DNA from: Helicobacter labetoulli
GTDB lineage: Bacteria; Campylobacterota; Campylobacteria; Campylobacterales; Helicobacteraceae
Length of the DNA: 64,000 nucleotides
Assembly (NCBI RefSeq): GCF_003670275.1
Contig: NZ_QXJF01000001.1
Span: forward strand, 77,420 to 141,419
Direction of reading: 5' to 3'
Translations under genes and position numbers: made by a program
The notes under the pieces: generated by a model
Seen by the model: the letters and a program-made list of their open reading frames with translations, nothing else
Told to the model about the DNA's origin: nothing
Databases searched by the model: none
Part shown: piece after piece, positions 54,887 to 64,000 of the stretch
How positions within the stretch are numbered: the stretch's first letter is position 1
Layout of the letters: each line of letters opens with the position of its first letter

Positions 54887-55717
54887 CTAAAACCCAAAGC
54901 CCACGCGTAAGCCTACAAAGCTTGTGTGGGATTTAGGATAATGGATTGTAGCAGTTGCATTCGCTTTTACACCCGGCGTGGTAGAATCTGCTGGCATACT
55001 GACATTGACGCTTGAAGATGCACCTAAGCTTTCAAATCTCGCATAAAGCTGAGTAAAGAAAAAAGAGGTCTCATTCACATAATACCGAAGCCCTAGCATA
55101 AAACGCAGTGCATTTTGCCCCCCAGCAAATGACAATGTATGAGATTGTATATTTTTGCCACCATACACAGCTACTGCACCACTTGTAGCCAAAAGCACAT
55201 CATATGCAGCAAGGTATTCTAATCTTACCTTATGATTTAAAGCCACATCGCCGTGTAGCTCTAAGGGCAAATATGTCCCAATAAACTCCACCATAGTGGG
55301 CATATTGCCATAAGCAATAGCTCCAAGAGATTCACGCAAACCCACACCAAGATACAGCGGCTTATCCCTCGTGCGAGTGATGAAGTAGTAGCCTAAGCCA
55401 AAATTTGCATCAAGATTTAGCCCCATTCCCCCACGCACTGGTGCTTTGCTTAAAGATTGAGAACCTGCAACAGGTGCAATACCATTAAGATTCCCGGCAC
55501 TACTCCCAATACCTACAAGCACATTGTGTGCTACACGATTATCATAAGTTGTCTCATACTCATAATAAAGCATTGTATGTGCGGCATTAAACTCGCTCTC
55601 TCCAGCCTTATGATTAAGCCACGCCTCTTGAATCCCAATCCTATCAATACTCTCACGCCCCTGCAAAGAGCAAAGGAAGATTCCACACAATAAGAGAGAG
55701 AAAAAATACTTTTTCAC
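54887..55717 (-). CDS. Outer-membrane beta-barrel protein
   Basis: 276 aa from the GTG at 55715-55717, with AAGGAG five bases upstream; the frame runs open to 55753 without such a site. Signal peptide (KYFFSLLLCGIFLCSLQG), beta-rich body, final FVGLRVGFGF. Function unknown. Located between cstA and the YbdD gene, in the same direction. Confidence 0.75.
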   Translation of the reverse strand: MKKYFFSLLLCGIFLCSLQGRESIDRIGIQEAWLNHKAGESEFNAAHTMLYYEYETTYDNRVAHNVLVGIGSSAGNLNGIAPVAGSQSLSKAPVRGGMGLNLDANFGLGYYFITRTRDKPLYLGVGLRESLGAIAYGNMPTMVEFIGTYLPLELHGDVALNHKVRLEYLAAYDVLLATSGAVAVYGGKNIQSHTLSFAGGQNALRFMLGLRYYVNETSFFFTQLYARFESLGASSSVNVSMPADSTTPGVKANATATIHYPKSHTSFVGLRVGFGF

Positions 55718-55833
55718 CTTAACTCCTTCAAACCTATATACCTTTATTTTCATTGACCCTAAAAACCATCACAAAGGATAAAAACATAACAAGCTTTACA
55801 TATTAAGGAAATCTTTTAAGGAAATCTTTTTTT

Positions 55834-55882
55834 CTAGCCTATCCACTATGAGAAGCCCTAAGGCTACTCTCACAAAGGCTAG
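55834..55882. terminator. Nested hairpin after cstA
   Basis: Outer arms CTAGCCT (55834) and AGGCTAG (55876-55882), inner arms TGAGA/TCTCA and AGCC/GGCT around CTAA. It lies 46 bases after the cstA stop, before the outer-membrane protein genes; no T run follows on the minus strand. Confidence 0.5.
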
Positions 55883-55928
55883 GCTTCAAAAACAAGCAAG
55901 AAGTTAAAAAGCAGAATCTAGCACACCT

Positions 55929-58085
55929 TTAATGCGCTCCTGCCATACGCCCTTCAAAATCACTTGCCTTACGATAAGGAGTTTCAGCCATTGGGAGCTT
56001 TTCTCCATTCACACAACGCCAACAAATCATCACACATTTAATCAGTATCAAACAAGTAACCACCATAAACAAGCCACAAAGCAAGGCATTGATAAGGTTA
56101 TTATTTGCGATAGTAGCAAACTTCGCCGCCTCTTGTATGAGATTTGCAATAACGCTTTCATCTGTTGTTTCTTGAATCTTTTGCATAGTTGCCGCTGCTT
56201 TTTGAGTATTAATCTGCCATAGTGCTATATGACTTACTGCATCATGCACCTTTTCGCCATTTGCCGGAAGAAGCTTTAAGATTCCAGCATAAAGCGTGCT
56301 AACAAGCACCCACACTGCCGGGACAATAGCCACCCAAGCTTGTTTTGCTTTACCCATTTTGAAAAGCACTACAATCACGGTAAGTAGTGCCATTCCTGCC
56401 AACATTTGATTAGAAACACCAAAGAGTGTCCATAGTGATTTTACCCCACCTTGTGGGTCTGTAACACCTTGATACAGGATATAACCCCAACCAGCTACGC
56501 AAATCAAAGTCGCCACAATACCCCAAAACATTGAGTGAATATTACCAATAGGCTTATACACATTCCCTAGCACATCTTGCACCATAAAGCGTCCTGCTCT
56601 AGTCCCCGCATCAACAGCAGTAAGAATAAACAACGCTTCAAACAAAATCGCAAAGTGATACCAAAATGCCATAGAGCCTTGATTGAAAAGTGGCACTTGA
56701 GAGATGATGGTCGCTAGTCCAATAGCAAATGTCGGCGCTCCACCGGTTTTACTTAGAATCGTTGGCTCTCCTACTTCTTTTGCCATACCAAGAATGTCTT
56801 CAGGCGTGATGACAAAGCCCCAGCTATTAATCGTCTGTGCAGCAATGGCTGCTGCTTCTGCGACATCTTTTACCCCAGCTGTGCCAAGTGCTGCAGGAGC
56901 GACATTGATTGAAAAATAAAGCCCGGGGGTGAGAATCACCGCTGCGATAAGTGCCATTACAGCCACTGCAGATTCCATAATCATAGAGCCATAACCCACC
57001 ATTCGTGCGTGAGATTCTTTCTCTAGCATTTTTGGCGTTGTCCCACTTGAAATAAGTGCGTGGAATCCACTTATCGCCCCACAAGCAATGGTGATAAATA
57101 AAAATGGAAAGAGCTGTCCGCTAAAAACAGGTCCCGTGCCATCAATGTATTTTGTAACGCTTTCAAATCGCACTTCAGGCATAACCACCAAGATTCCACC
57201 TGCCATAAGCACAATAACACCAATCTTTAAAAATGTGCTAAGATAATCACGCGGTGCAAGCAAAAACCACACGGGCAAAATCGCTGCAATAAAGCCATAC
57301 ACGATCATTACATAAGTAAGCGTTACAGGAGTTAAAGTAAAAATCTCTGCCAACTGCGGATTTGCCGCAACATCTCGTCCATAATACAAGGCTAAAAGCA
57401 AGAGTGCAAAGCCAATGACACTTGCCTCGCCAATTTTACCCGGACGGATAAAACGCATATGTAGCCCCATATAAATCGCGATAGGAATTGTCATAGCGAT
57501 TGTGAAAAGTCCCCACGGAGATTCAGCCAAGGCATTTACCACCACAAGAGCCAAAATCGCAATAATCAACATCATAATGCCCAAAATCCCAACCATTGCG
57601 ATACTTCCAACACCCTTACCTAGCTCAAGCTTAATGATTTCACCGATAGACTTACCATTCCTACGCATAGAGATAAAAAGCACGGTAAAGTCGTGAACTG
57701 CCCCAGCTATCACAACACCCACAACAATCCAAATCATACTTGGCAAATATCCCATTTGTGCGGCAAGGATTGGACCTACAAGCGGACCAGCCCCGGCAAT
57801 TGCAGCAAAATGATGTCCAAAAAGCACAACCTTATTTGTCGGCACAAAATCACGCCCATCATTATTGACAACCGCAGGTGTCGCACGGTTATCATCAAGC
57901 TGCAACACCTTAAAAGCGATATATTTAGAATAATAGCGATACGCTATGGCATAAATACATACCGCCGCTACCACAATCCACACTGCTGAAATGCTTTCAC
58001 CCGTATGCAGAGCCAAAATACCAAAGCAGTAAGCACCAATGAGCGACACAATCGCCCACAACCCTATACTTAGAATCTTATTCAT
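55929..58085 (-). CDS. cstA: CstA family peptide/pyruvate transporter
   Basis: 718 aa, many membrane helices. Family blocks: YRYYSKYIAFKVLQLDDNRATPA, NKVVLFGHHFAAIAGAGPLVGPILAAQMGY-like region (in shorter pieces: LFGHHFAAIAGAGPLVGP), and GFHALISSGTTPKML. In Helicobacter and Campylobacter CstA takes up peptides in carbon limitation. Start behind GGAGCG. The usual partner gene (YbdD family) is two genes downstream. Confidence 0.94.
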   Translation of the reverse strand: MNKILSIGLWAIVSLIGAYCFGILALHTGESISAVWIVVAAVCIYAIAYRYYSKYIAFKVLQLDDNRATPAVVNNDGRDFVPTNKVVLFGHHFAAIAGAGPLVGPILAAQMGYLPSMIWIVVGVVIAGAVHDFTVLFISMRRNGKSIGEIIKLELGKGVGSIAMVGILGIMMLIIAILALVVVNALAESPWGLFTIAMTIPIAIYMGLHMRFIRPGKIGEASVIGFALLLLALYYGRDVAANPQLAEIFTLTPVTLTYVMIVYGFIAAILPVWFLLAPRDYLSTFLKIGVIVLMAGGILVVMPEVRFESVTKYIDGTGPVFSGQLFPFLFITIACGAISGFHALISSGTTPKMLEKESHARMVGYGSMIMESAVAVMALIAAVILTPGLYFSINVAPAALGTAGVKDVAEAAAIAAQTINSWGFVITPEDILGMAKEVGEPTILSKTGGAPTFAIGLATIISQVPLFNQGSMAFWYHFAILFEALFILTAVDAGTRAGRFMVQDVLGNVYKPIGNIHSMFWGIVATLICVAGWGYILYQGVTDPQGGVKSLWTLFGVSNQMLAGMALLTVIVVLFKMGKAKQAWVAIVPAVWVLVSTLYAGILKLLPANGEKVHDAVSHIALWQINTQKAAATMQKIQETTDESVIANLIQEAAKFATIANNNLINALLCGLFMVVTCLILIKCVMICWRCVNGEKLPMAETPYRKASDFEGRMAGAH

Positions 58086-58772
58086 AACGCTCCTTTATTT
58101 TGTAGAGTAGATTACGGCTCTAAGTCTAAACACTTCAAACTTAAAGGCTATCACGCAATAAAATAAATGTTTGATTTTTTCACAAATATGGCAGTTTAGT
58201 AACATCACTCTTAAGCTAAAAATATGTTTGTTTCATTTTGTAATATATTGTGTGATTTTGGGGCTTTAGATGTAGTTTGCCTTAAGATATTGGGATAGAA
58301 TCCGCGAATTTTTAATTTGAGGATTAGATATATTTGAAACTTAATGTGTCTTTATGGTTATCATCATCTTTACATCGCTTTAAGATTTCGTGCGTGGTGC
58401 TATATATACCGATTTTTCTCTATGGCATCTACACAGGCAAGTTGCCTAGTCAAATAACCTTACAAAATGGAGCAAGTCAAGTGAGCAATGCCACACCCAC
58501 TTGTGTGAATATGCGTGGTTGTAGCTTTAACTACAATTGGGCTACAGGTGCTGGCGGGCTAGATTTTAGCTACTCTACTGCAAATGGTGGTAATTCTACA
58601 CTCACGCTTAATGCCAAAATGCCCATAGAAACTTACGGACAAACTTCCCTATTTTATTTTGATAACCTTACTATTGGCAGCAACTCTAAATTAATCATCA
58701 ACAATTTTTATTCTTTTATGGTTAATAAAAGTATCACACTCAATCCCTATGCATCATTTGAAGTCTCTCTTC

Positions 58773-58783
58773 AAAAAGGGGGG
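58773..58783. repeat. A5G6 slippage site in autotransporter
   Basis: AAAAAGGGGGG followed by TGGTGG. Current length is out of phase with the downstream frame; five or eight G would be in phase. Confidence 0.6.
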
Positions 58784-60107
58784 TGGTGGAAACAAATCAT
58801 CACAATTTTATCTCACAGACCAAACAAGTGTGAATCTAACACAAGGCTCAAGCTTTACAATCAAAAATGCTGACTTGTTTATCTCAAACGGAAATATTAA
58901 TATTGAAAATCAAGCCACACTTGATATTGATAGCACAAACATACGACTTCACACATCTCTAAGCAACAAAGGCATTTTAAATCTAAAAGGCGACTTATGG
59001 GCGATTGGAACAGAAGGAGTTTTAACCTCACCTTCAACAACAATAATTGAAAATTATGGCATACTTAATCTTGTAGGCAACTTCCACAATGGTGGAACAC
59101 TTAATACTATATATAAAGAAGAAGGTGCGGGAAAACTACTCAACTATGGCGGGAGTATTACTATTACAGGGAATCTTATAAATCAAAGTGAGGGTGGGCA
59201 ACACTCAAGTGTGCAAATCTATGGTGGGAGCATTAAAGTAGATGGCGGTATGACAAATGCCACAGATAGCACGCTTATCTTTGGCTCTTATAATGGCAAA
59301 TTAGGACAGCTTATCGGTAATGTGAATAATCAAGGCGAGATTCAAGTAGATATTGCCGGGGCAAGTCTAGGCTCACATCAGCTTATCACAGGCACATTGA
59401 GTGGAAATACAAACCTAGAGATTCTAGCCGGTGGAAGCAAAAGCGAGTTTATAAACTCTAGCACACAAGGCAATGGCTCAATTAAACTTGAGAAAAACAC
59501 ACAAGCTATTGATACATTTTTATACAGCCTAGAACAGAATCAAAATAGTGTCATCACTGCCCTTGAGCAGAATCTCAACCAAACTCCCGTGCAAAGTCTC
59601 TATACATACGGAGATAGAGCATTCCTTACAAATCTTAGCTCACACATTAGCACCTCCGCAAATGCTCTAAGCACACAAGCCCCTAGCCTTAGTCTTTGGA
59701 GCATTATGCAAAATACCACCTTGCCCCTTATCTATCAACCACCGATGAAAAGATTTTCTTTTGGCTTATCTCCATTTGCCGCTAATGCAAGTAGTGCAAA
59801 TCTCTCCGCCCCACTTTATGGCACAAGTCTCAATGCTTTATTGCAACTTTATAATCATCAAGTAAGTGCATTTTCCACCTATGCGACTTCCCAAAGCACA
59901 AATGTCTCAAGCTCCACGCAAACGCAGCTAGATTCTAACTCATTGCTTATTGGAATCTATGATAACATCTCTCTGTCAAAATTAGAGCTTACTCTCCTTG
60001 CCTATTATGGCAACACACAGCATAAAAGCAAACGCGAAGTTTTCTTTGATACAAGCACCTTTCAGGGTAAATTCTCATATAATGAACTCGGCGTGCAAAG
60101 CACACTT

Positions 60108-60127
60108 GGCTATCCTTATAGGCTATC
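60108..60127. repeat. GGCTATC repeat / 13-base duplication causing frameshift
   Basis: GGCTATCCTTATAGGCTATC: two GGCTATC separated by CTTATA. Deleting 13 bases between the copies restores a continuous barrel frame. Confidence 0.75.
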
Positions 60128-60563
60128 AAAAATTGTATTTTAAGCCATTTGTAGGGCTTTACTACACGCTTGGTTTGCAAGGCAATATGGCAGAATCTAG
60201 CACTTCAAATGCACCAACCCTTTGGTTTCAATCACAGCAAAATCATTCCGTGTTTATGCTTCTTGGAGGGGAGGCACGATACTATTTTGGCAGACACCAT
60301 ATCCTTTTTGGCAGCGTGAATCTTCAGTATAATCTAATGCCAACCCCACAAACAACAGCCTATATTGGCTCATCTCCACTTTATTTTGATACACAAAAAT
60401 CATTAGGCTACACACTTCATTTAGGTGGCTCTGTGCCTTTACACAAAAATATTTCACTTAGTCTTTATGCCCTATACGCTCAATCTCACACGCAATTTAA
60501 GACCTATTCAGGCACATTTAATCTTTCATATTATTTTTAAGGGCTTTTCTTCTCTCAAGCTTC

Positions 60564-60590
60564 TTGCAATTACCTCAAATATGCTACAAT
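60564..60590 (+). promoter_or_regulatory. Promoter of trpCF
   Basis: TTGCAA (60564-60569), 15 bases, TACAAT (60585-60590), about 55 bases before the trpCF ATG. The spacing is slightly short of the usual 17. Confidence 0.45.
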
Positions 60591-60645
60591 ATGCGGAATT
60601 TTGCTTATCCTTACAGCCTCTAAGGAATAAACTCAAAGGAATAAA

Positions 60646-62145
60646 ATGGTAGAAGTCCTAGCTAAAATCACAGCCCAACGCACACAAGACATCGCCACAA
60701 AGGGCTTAGACTTTGGACACGCTATCCCAAAAAGTAGAATCCACCCACTCATTCCTCCAAAGCTAGATTCAGCATTAATCATCACAGAGATTAAACGCTC
60801 TTCGCCTTCAGCTGGACATATAGGAGACATACATTCAGTTACACATTTAGCACAAAGCTACCTTAATGGCGGTGCTTTAGCAATTTCTGTGCTATGTGAA
60901 GAAAGGTATTTTAATGGGAGTTTAGCAGATTTAATGCAGGTAAAAAACGCCTACCCAAATGCTTGTGTGCTAAGAAAAGATTTTATACAAGATTCTAGAG
61001 AAATTGAGATTAGCTATCGTGCTGGGGCGGATATGGTGCTGCTTATTGCGGCGATGTTTATTGATGAAAAAGATGGCTTTTTGCAGCTTCAAAAGATTTA
61101 TGAAAAATGCCTATCCTTTGGCATTACACCCTTGCTTGAGGTGCATAACCAAAAAGAGATAGACTTTATCACTCCGCTTCAACCTGCCCTTGTAGGTATC
61201 AACTCACGCAATCTCCACACCTTTGAGATTGATATACCCTCCGCTTGTGTATTAAGACAATCCCTACAAGATTGCTTGCCTCAAAGTAAGGTTATTTTTG
61301 AATCTGGCATACATTCGGCTTCAAGTGCATTTATGATTGGCTCATTTGGCTTTAATGGACTGCTATGTGGTAGCTACCTTGTGGCTTGTGAGAATCCAAC
61401 CTACGCTATTCAATCGCTCAAATCAGCCTTTAATCTTGGCTTTAAGCAAAGACCAAGATTCTATGTTGATGTCTTTTATAAATGGCATAAGACTAGGACT
61501 ATTATCAAAATATGTGGCATTACAAATCTTGATGATGCCCTAAAAATAGGAGAGATAGAGACTTATGGCGGAGTGGATATGCTAGGCTTTATTTTGGCTA
61601 AAAACTCTCCGCGTTTTATAGAATCTAAGGATATTAAAAATATCTCAAAAGCCCTGCAAAAGCTTTATCCGCATATTTTACGCATAGCTGTGGTGAATGA
61701 TAAACACTCCTTAAACACCGCTAAAACGCTGTATAAAGAGGGTTATATTGATGGGATTCAGCTCCATAGCCTTAATCCACAAACACCAAAAATGTATGCC
61801 AACACTTCGCTTGAAGAAGCCCTGTATTGCTACTATGTAGCACAAAATGTAGAGAATTTAGAGGATTTTAGCAAGGAATACGCAGGGGTATTTTGCCTTA
61901 TAGATTCTAAAAGTATTCAAGGTGGAGGCTCTGGTAAAAGTGTGGCAAAAGATGTGCTTTTATCCCTTAAAGAGCCTTATTTGTGTGTTGCTGGTGGGAT
62001 TAATCCACAGAATCTAAAAGATTTTTTAGCACTCAAACCTTCTATGCTTGATATAAACTCTGGCGTGGAAAAATCCGCAGGGCTAAAAGACATCACCTTA
62101 ATCAAGCAGATTCTTAGCACACTAGAATCTACTCGCACAATCTAA
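60646..62145 (+). CDS. trpCF: Bifunctional indole-3-glycerol-phosphate synthase / phosphoribosylanthranilate isomerase
   Basis: 499 aa. N-terminal TrpC barrel: ITEIKRSSPSAG, LSVLCE-like ISVLCEERYFNGSLADL, VLRKDFI, and FESGIHS. C-terminal TrpF barrel from about 280: IKICGITNLDDAL, LGFILAKNSPR, DGIQLHS and CVAGGINPQNLKDFLALKPSMLDINSG. Tryptophan synthesis; the fusion is as in enterics. No other trp gene is next to it. The start is 16 bases after an AAAGGA. Confidence 0.93.
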   Translation: MVEVLAKITAQRTQDIATKGLDFGHAIPKSRIHPLIPPKLDSALIITEIKRSSPSAGHIGDIHSVTHLAQSYLNGGALAISVLCEERYFNGSLADLMQVKNAYPNACVLRKDFIQDSREIEISYRAGADMVLLIAAMFIDEKDGFLQLQKIYEKCLSFGITPLLEVHNQKEIDFITPLQPALVGINSRNLHTFEIDIPSACVLRQSLQDCLPQSKVIFESGIHSASSAFMIGSFGFNGLLCGSYLVACENPTYAIQSLKSAFNLGFKQRPRFYVDVFYKWHKTRTIIKICGITNLDDALKIGEIETYGGVDMLGFILAKNSPRFIESKDIKNISKALQKLYPHILRIAVVNDKHSLNTAKTLYKEGYIDGIQLHSLNPQTPKMYANTSLEEALYCYYVAQNVENLEDFSKEYAGVFCLIDSKSIQGGGSGKSVAKDVLLSLKEPYLCVAGGINPQNLKDFLALKPSMLDINSGVEKSAGLKDITLIKQILSTLESTRTI

Positions 62146-62161
62146 AAATAAAGGAACAACA

Positions 62162-63208
62162 ATGAAGAAACTTCTTTTAGTATTTTATATTATTTCAAAT
62201 CTCACGCATTATGCCTTTGCAGATTCTAAGCTTACGCTTATTATGGGTGGAGATGCTTTGCTTCACGCCTCTGTATATAATGACGCTAAACAAGAAAATG
62301 GAAATTATGACTTTAGCCCTATGCTTAAGGCACTTGAAGATGTTATCCCAAAATATGACCTTGCTTTTTATAATCAAGAGACAATTTTAGGCGGCAAAGA
62401 GCTTGGTTTGAGTACTTATCCCGCATTTAACTCTCCGCAAGAATTTGGCGACAATATGCTCTCTTTAGGTTTTAATCTTGTCTCTCTAGCTAATAATCAC
62501 ACGCTTGATAGGGGTGAAAAGGCTGTGCGTTCCTCCCTTGCATATTGGAAAGATAAACCTGCTCTCACTGCGGGCAGCTATGAATCTTTTCAAACGCGTA
62601 ATGCCCCAAAGATTCTAGAAAAAAATGGCATTAAATACGCACTTTTAGCCTACACTTATGGCACAAATGGAATCCCCGTGCCAAAAGGCAAAGAATACCT
62701 TGTCAATGTCTATACAAAAGCAATGCTTGAAAATGACATTAAAGCCATTCGCAAACAAGTAGATTTGCTGATTGTTTCAATGCATTGGGGCATTGAGTAT
62801 GAGTTTGAGCCAAGTGCGGAGCAGAAAAAGTATGCCAAACTTTTAGCAGATTTGGGAGTGGATTTAGTCATTGGCACACATCCGCACGTGGTGCAGCCTG
62901 TTGAATATATTGGAGATACTTTAGTATTTTATTCACTTGGGAATCTTATCTCCGCTCAAAAAGGCACAAATAAACGCATTGGTATGCTAGGAAGTGTGGA
63001 GATTGAAAAGCTTGAAAATGGCAAGGTTGCTATTAAAAATCCCAAAGCAGAGCTAGTTTATACCTACTATAACTCACGCTTCAGGGATTTTAAGCTAATG
63101 TGGTTTAGCGAACTCAATAATACGATATTGCCTGATTATAAAAAAATCTACAAACAATACACAAATATCATCACGCAAGGCAAGAGTGAAATTCAAATTG
63201 GATTATAA
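62162..63208 (+). CDS. CapA family exported metallophosphatase-like protein
   Basis: 348 aa with a signal peptide (LLLVFYIISNLTHYAFA). CapA/PgsA fold: LIMGGDALLH, FYNQETILGG, LANNHTLDRG, VSMHWGIEYEFEPS, VIGTHPHVVQPVEY and YSLGNLI, which carry the metal ligands. Relatives take part in poly-gamma-glutamate or capsule handling, but in many Gram-negatives the function is unknown. It follows trpCF by 16 bases and may share its transcript. Confidence 0.85.
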   Translation: MKKLLLVFYIISNLTHYAFADSKLTLIMGGDALLHASVYNDAKQENGNYDFSPMLKALEDVIPKYDLAFYNQETILGGKELGLSTYPAFNSPQEFGDNMLSLGFNLVSLANNHTLDRGEKAVRSSLAYWKDKPALTAGSYESFQTRNAPKILEKNGIKYALLAYTYGTNGIPVPKGKEYLVNVYTKAMLENDIKAIRKQVDLLIVSMHWGIEYEFEPSAEQKKYAKLLADLGVDLVIGTHPHVVQPVEYIGDTLVFYSLGNLISAQKGTNKRIGMLGSVEIEKLENGKVAIKNPKAELVYTYYNSRFRDFKLMWFSELNNTILPDYKKIYKQYTNIITQGKSEIQIGL

Positions 63209-63221
63209 AAGCCTGATAGAT

Positions 63222-63260
63222 TTGCTTAAATTCCTAGCAACAAAACAGGAATCTAAGCAA
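63222..63260. terminator. Hairpin between capA-like and hemerythrin genes
   Basis: TTGCTTAAATTCCT and AGGAATCTAAGCAA pair at 13 of 14 positions. It lies between convergent genes and can serve both. Confidence 0.65.
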
Positions 63261-63271
63261 GTAGAGAGATT

Positions 63272-63838
63272 TTAGCGTTGCACCTTGAATTGAATCTTTT
63301 GGTGGCATTCTTTGCAATTAATAGGGTGGGAGGAGTTTTCCACAAATATATGCATAGATTCAGTAAGTTTATGCTCCTTGCCCGGACACGCACAGCTATA
63401 ATAATAGTAATGCACCTCTCGAACCTCGCAAGTGGCATTTTTCTCCAACTGCTCCTTACGATATTTCTCAATCTGCATATCCTCTTGCAAAATATGTGTA
63501 AGCAACCAATCTTTCGCGATTGTTGAAATCATCTCTTTTAAGATCTCCACGGAATGCACATTTTTTACCATACCCGCCATATCTGCGACAATTGTGCGGT
63601 GAATCTTCCTATGCTCCTCCAAACACGGATAGCCAATAGCCTGCATATACTGCTCTTCATCTCTAAAATGCGTTTTCATATAGTCAAAAAACTCAATCAA
63701 TATCATTTTGACTTCATTGGCTGAACTAGGGCTATTTGCAATACGATACGCCTTGTGAGCCAAAGTAAAAAGCATTTGATGTTGCTGGTCAATAATCTCG
63801 TGATGAACGCTAAAATCATTACTCCAATCCGGTAGCAT
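63272..63838 (-). CDS. Bacteriohemerythrin with cysteine-rich C-terminal extension
   Basis: 188 aa. Residues 1 to about 133 are hemerythrin: WSNDFSVHHEIIDQQHQMLF, a helix with HFRDEEQYM, EEHRKIHRTIV and LLTHILQEDMQ give the His/Glu/Asp ligands for the di-iron oxygen site. The rest is unusual: CACPGKEHK and INCKECHQKIQ, two cysteine pairs spaced like a small zinc ribbon. The start has AAGGAGGAG upstream. A second gene of the same type follows directly at the right edge, so this is a tandem pair. Oxygen sensing, storage or protection is likely in a microaerophile. Confidence 0.88.
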   Translation of the reverse strand: MLPDWSNDFSVHHEIIDQQHQMLFTLAHKAYRIANSPSSANEVKMILIEFFDYMKTHFRDEEQYMQAIGYPCLEEHRKIHRTIVADMAGMVKNVHSVEILKEMISTIAKDWLLTHILQEDMQIEKYRKEQLEKNATCEVREVHYYYYSCACPGKEHKLTESMHIFVENSSHPINCKECHQKIQFKVQR

Positions 63839-63863
63839 ATCTCCTCCTTAAGCCGAATATAAT

Positions 63864-64000
63864 TTATCCAAGCGCACTTTGAAATTTTATGCTTTGTTGG
63901 CACTCTTTGCAACGAATACTTTGCGTGCTGTTTTTCACAAAAATATGCATAGATTCTGTAAGTTTATGCTCCTTGCCCGGACACGCACAAACATAGAGAT
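63864..64000 (-). CDS. Second bacteriohemerythrin, C-terminal part only
   Basis: Partial at the right edge. The visible 45 codons end with TAA at 63864-63866 and read CACPGKEHKLTESMHIFV and IRCKECQQSIKF, nearly the same as the extension of the gene at 63272. The hemerythrin domain itself would be outside the window. Confidence 0.8.
   Translation of the reverse strand, partial: LYVCACPGKEHKLTESMHIFVKNSTQSIRCKECQQSIKFQSALG

Larger units (their letters stand above)
58334..60540 (+). pseudogene. Autotransporter with C-terminal beta-barrel, two frameshifts
   Basis: Three pieces in two phase changes. Piece 1 (58334-about 58780): TTG start after GAGGA, signal-like helix, then glycine/asparagine-rich passenger. 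Piece 2 (about 58780-60120): beta-helix-like passenger (STNIRLHTSLSNKGILNLKG; IENYGILNLVGNF) and the start of the barrel. Piece 3 (about 60108-60540): YFKPFVGLYYTLGL to a final NLSYYF. The first shift is in A5G6 at 58773-58783; one G fewer would read QKGGGGNKSS. The second is a 13-base duplication at 60108-60127; removing it gives STLGYQKLYFKPF. With both repaired the product would be about 730 aa. It resembles the autotransporters of Helicobacter but no specific toxin family can be named. Confidence 0.8.

Noticed and set aside
1-64000. CRISPR arrays, tRNA or rRNA genes, prophage or IS elements
   Set aside because: No regularly spaced repeats with unique spacers, no tRNA-like T-loop/cloverleaf sequence, no transposase, integrase or phage gene was recognised.

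Overview
The window looks like the chromosome of an enterohepatic Helicobacter or a close epsilonproteobacterium. The support is a low GC content, close matches to the Helicobacter versions of FlgE (718 aa), the 262-aa SpeE, the HsrA response regulator and the MagIII glycosylase, a CiaB protein, and GG-N10-GC sigma-54 promoters ahead of flgE and flgL. No rRNA, tRNA, CRISPR array, prophage or insertion sequence was recognised, and no gene-free stretch exceeds about 250 bases. The one RNA gene seen is a small SRP RNA next to hsrA.

Layout. 0-4 kb: a partial M48 protease gene, a catalase-like gene, a chimeric protease/flgE relic inside a 161-bp direct repeat, and ciaB. 4-7 kb: cca and a flavoprotein. 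6.8-17.6 kb: a one-direction cluster with a glycerophosphotransferase-like protein, a short YidC paralogue, a broken LtaS/EptA-like sulfatase-fold membrane protein, PEP mutase fused to a cytidylyltransferase-like domain, phosphonopyruvate decarboxylase, a methyltransferase, a second nucleotidyltransferase and 2-aminoethylphosphonate transaminase. 17.8-30 kb: a DUF4149 protein, flgE, an intact but apparently phase-OFF second sulfatase-fold gene behind dapF/coaE/speE, SRP RNA, hsrA, a polysaccharide deacetylase and flgL. 30-44 kb: carB, purU, sppA, ridA, pycB, yaaA, yggS, rseP, pgsA. 44-64 kb: corA, terC, an OmpP1/FadL protein, two-subunit class I fumarase, magIII, a Yej-type ABC transporter, a YbdD protein, two outer-membrane proteins, cstA, a broken autotransporter, trpCF, capA and tandem bacteriohemerythrins.

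The most striking system is the 6.8-17.6 kb cluster. Its enzymes would turn phosphoenolpyruvate into 2-aminoethylphosphonate, possibly methylate it, and activate it with CTP. The membrane and transferase genes of the same cluster are suited to attaching it to a surface glycan or polyol-phosphate polymer. Three coding genes of the cluster carry a 10-nt poly-C/G tract, and the unlinked sulfatase paralogue has an 11-nt tract directly after its likely start. One added base would join that start to the long reading frame. I infer a multi-switch, phase-variable phosphonate coat.

Two genome-scale signals run through the window. One is a set of inverted-repeat elements that sit between genes and also in frame inside conserved genes; phosphonopyruvate decarboxylase is about twice its usual length because of them, and CarB is about 150 aa longer. 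The other is strong over-representation of AGAATCT/AGATTCT, often as inverted pairs at gene ends, as is known for DNA uptake sequences.
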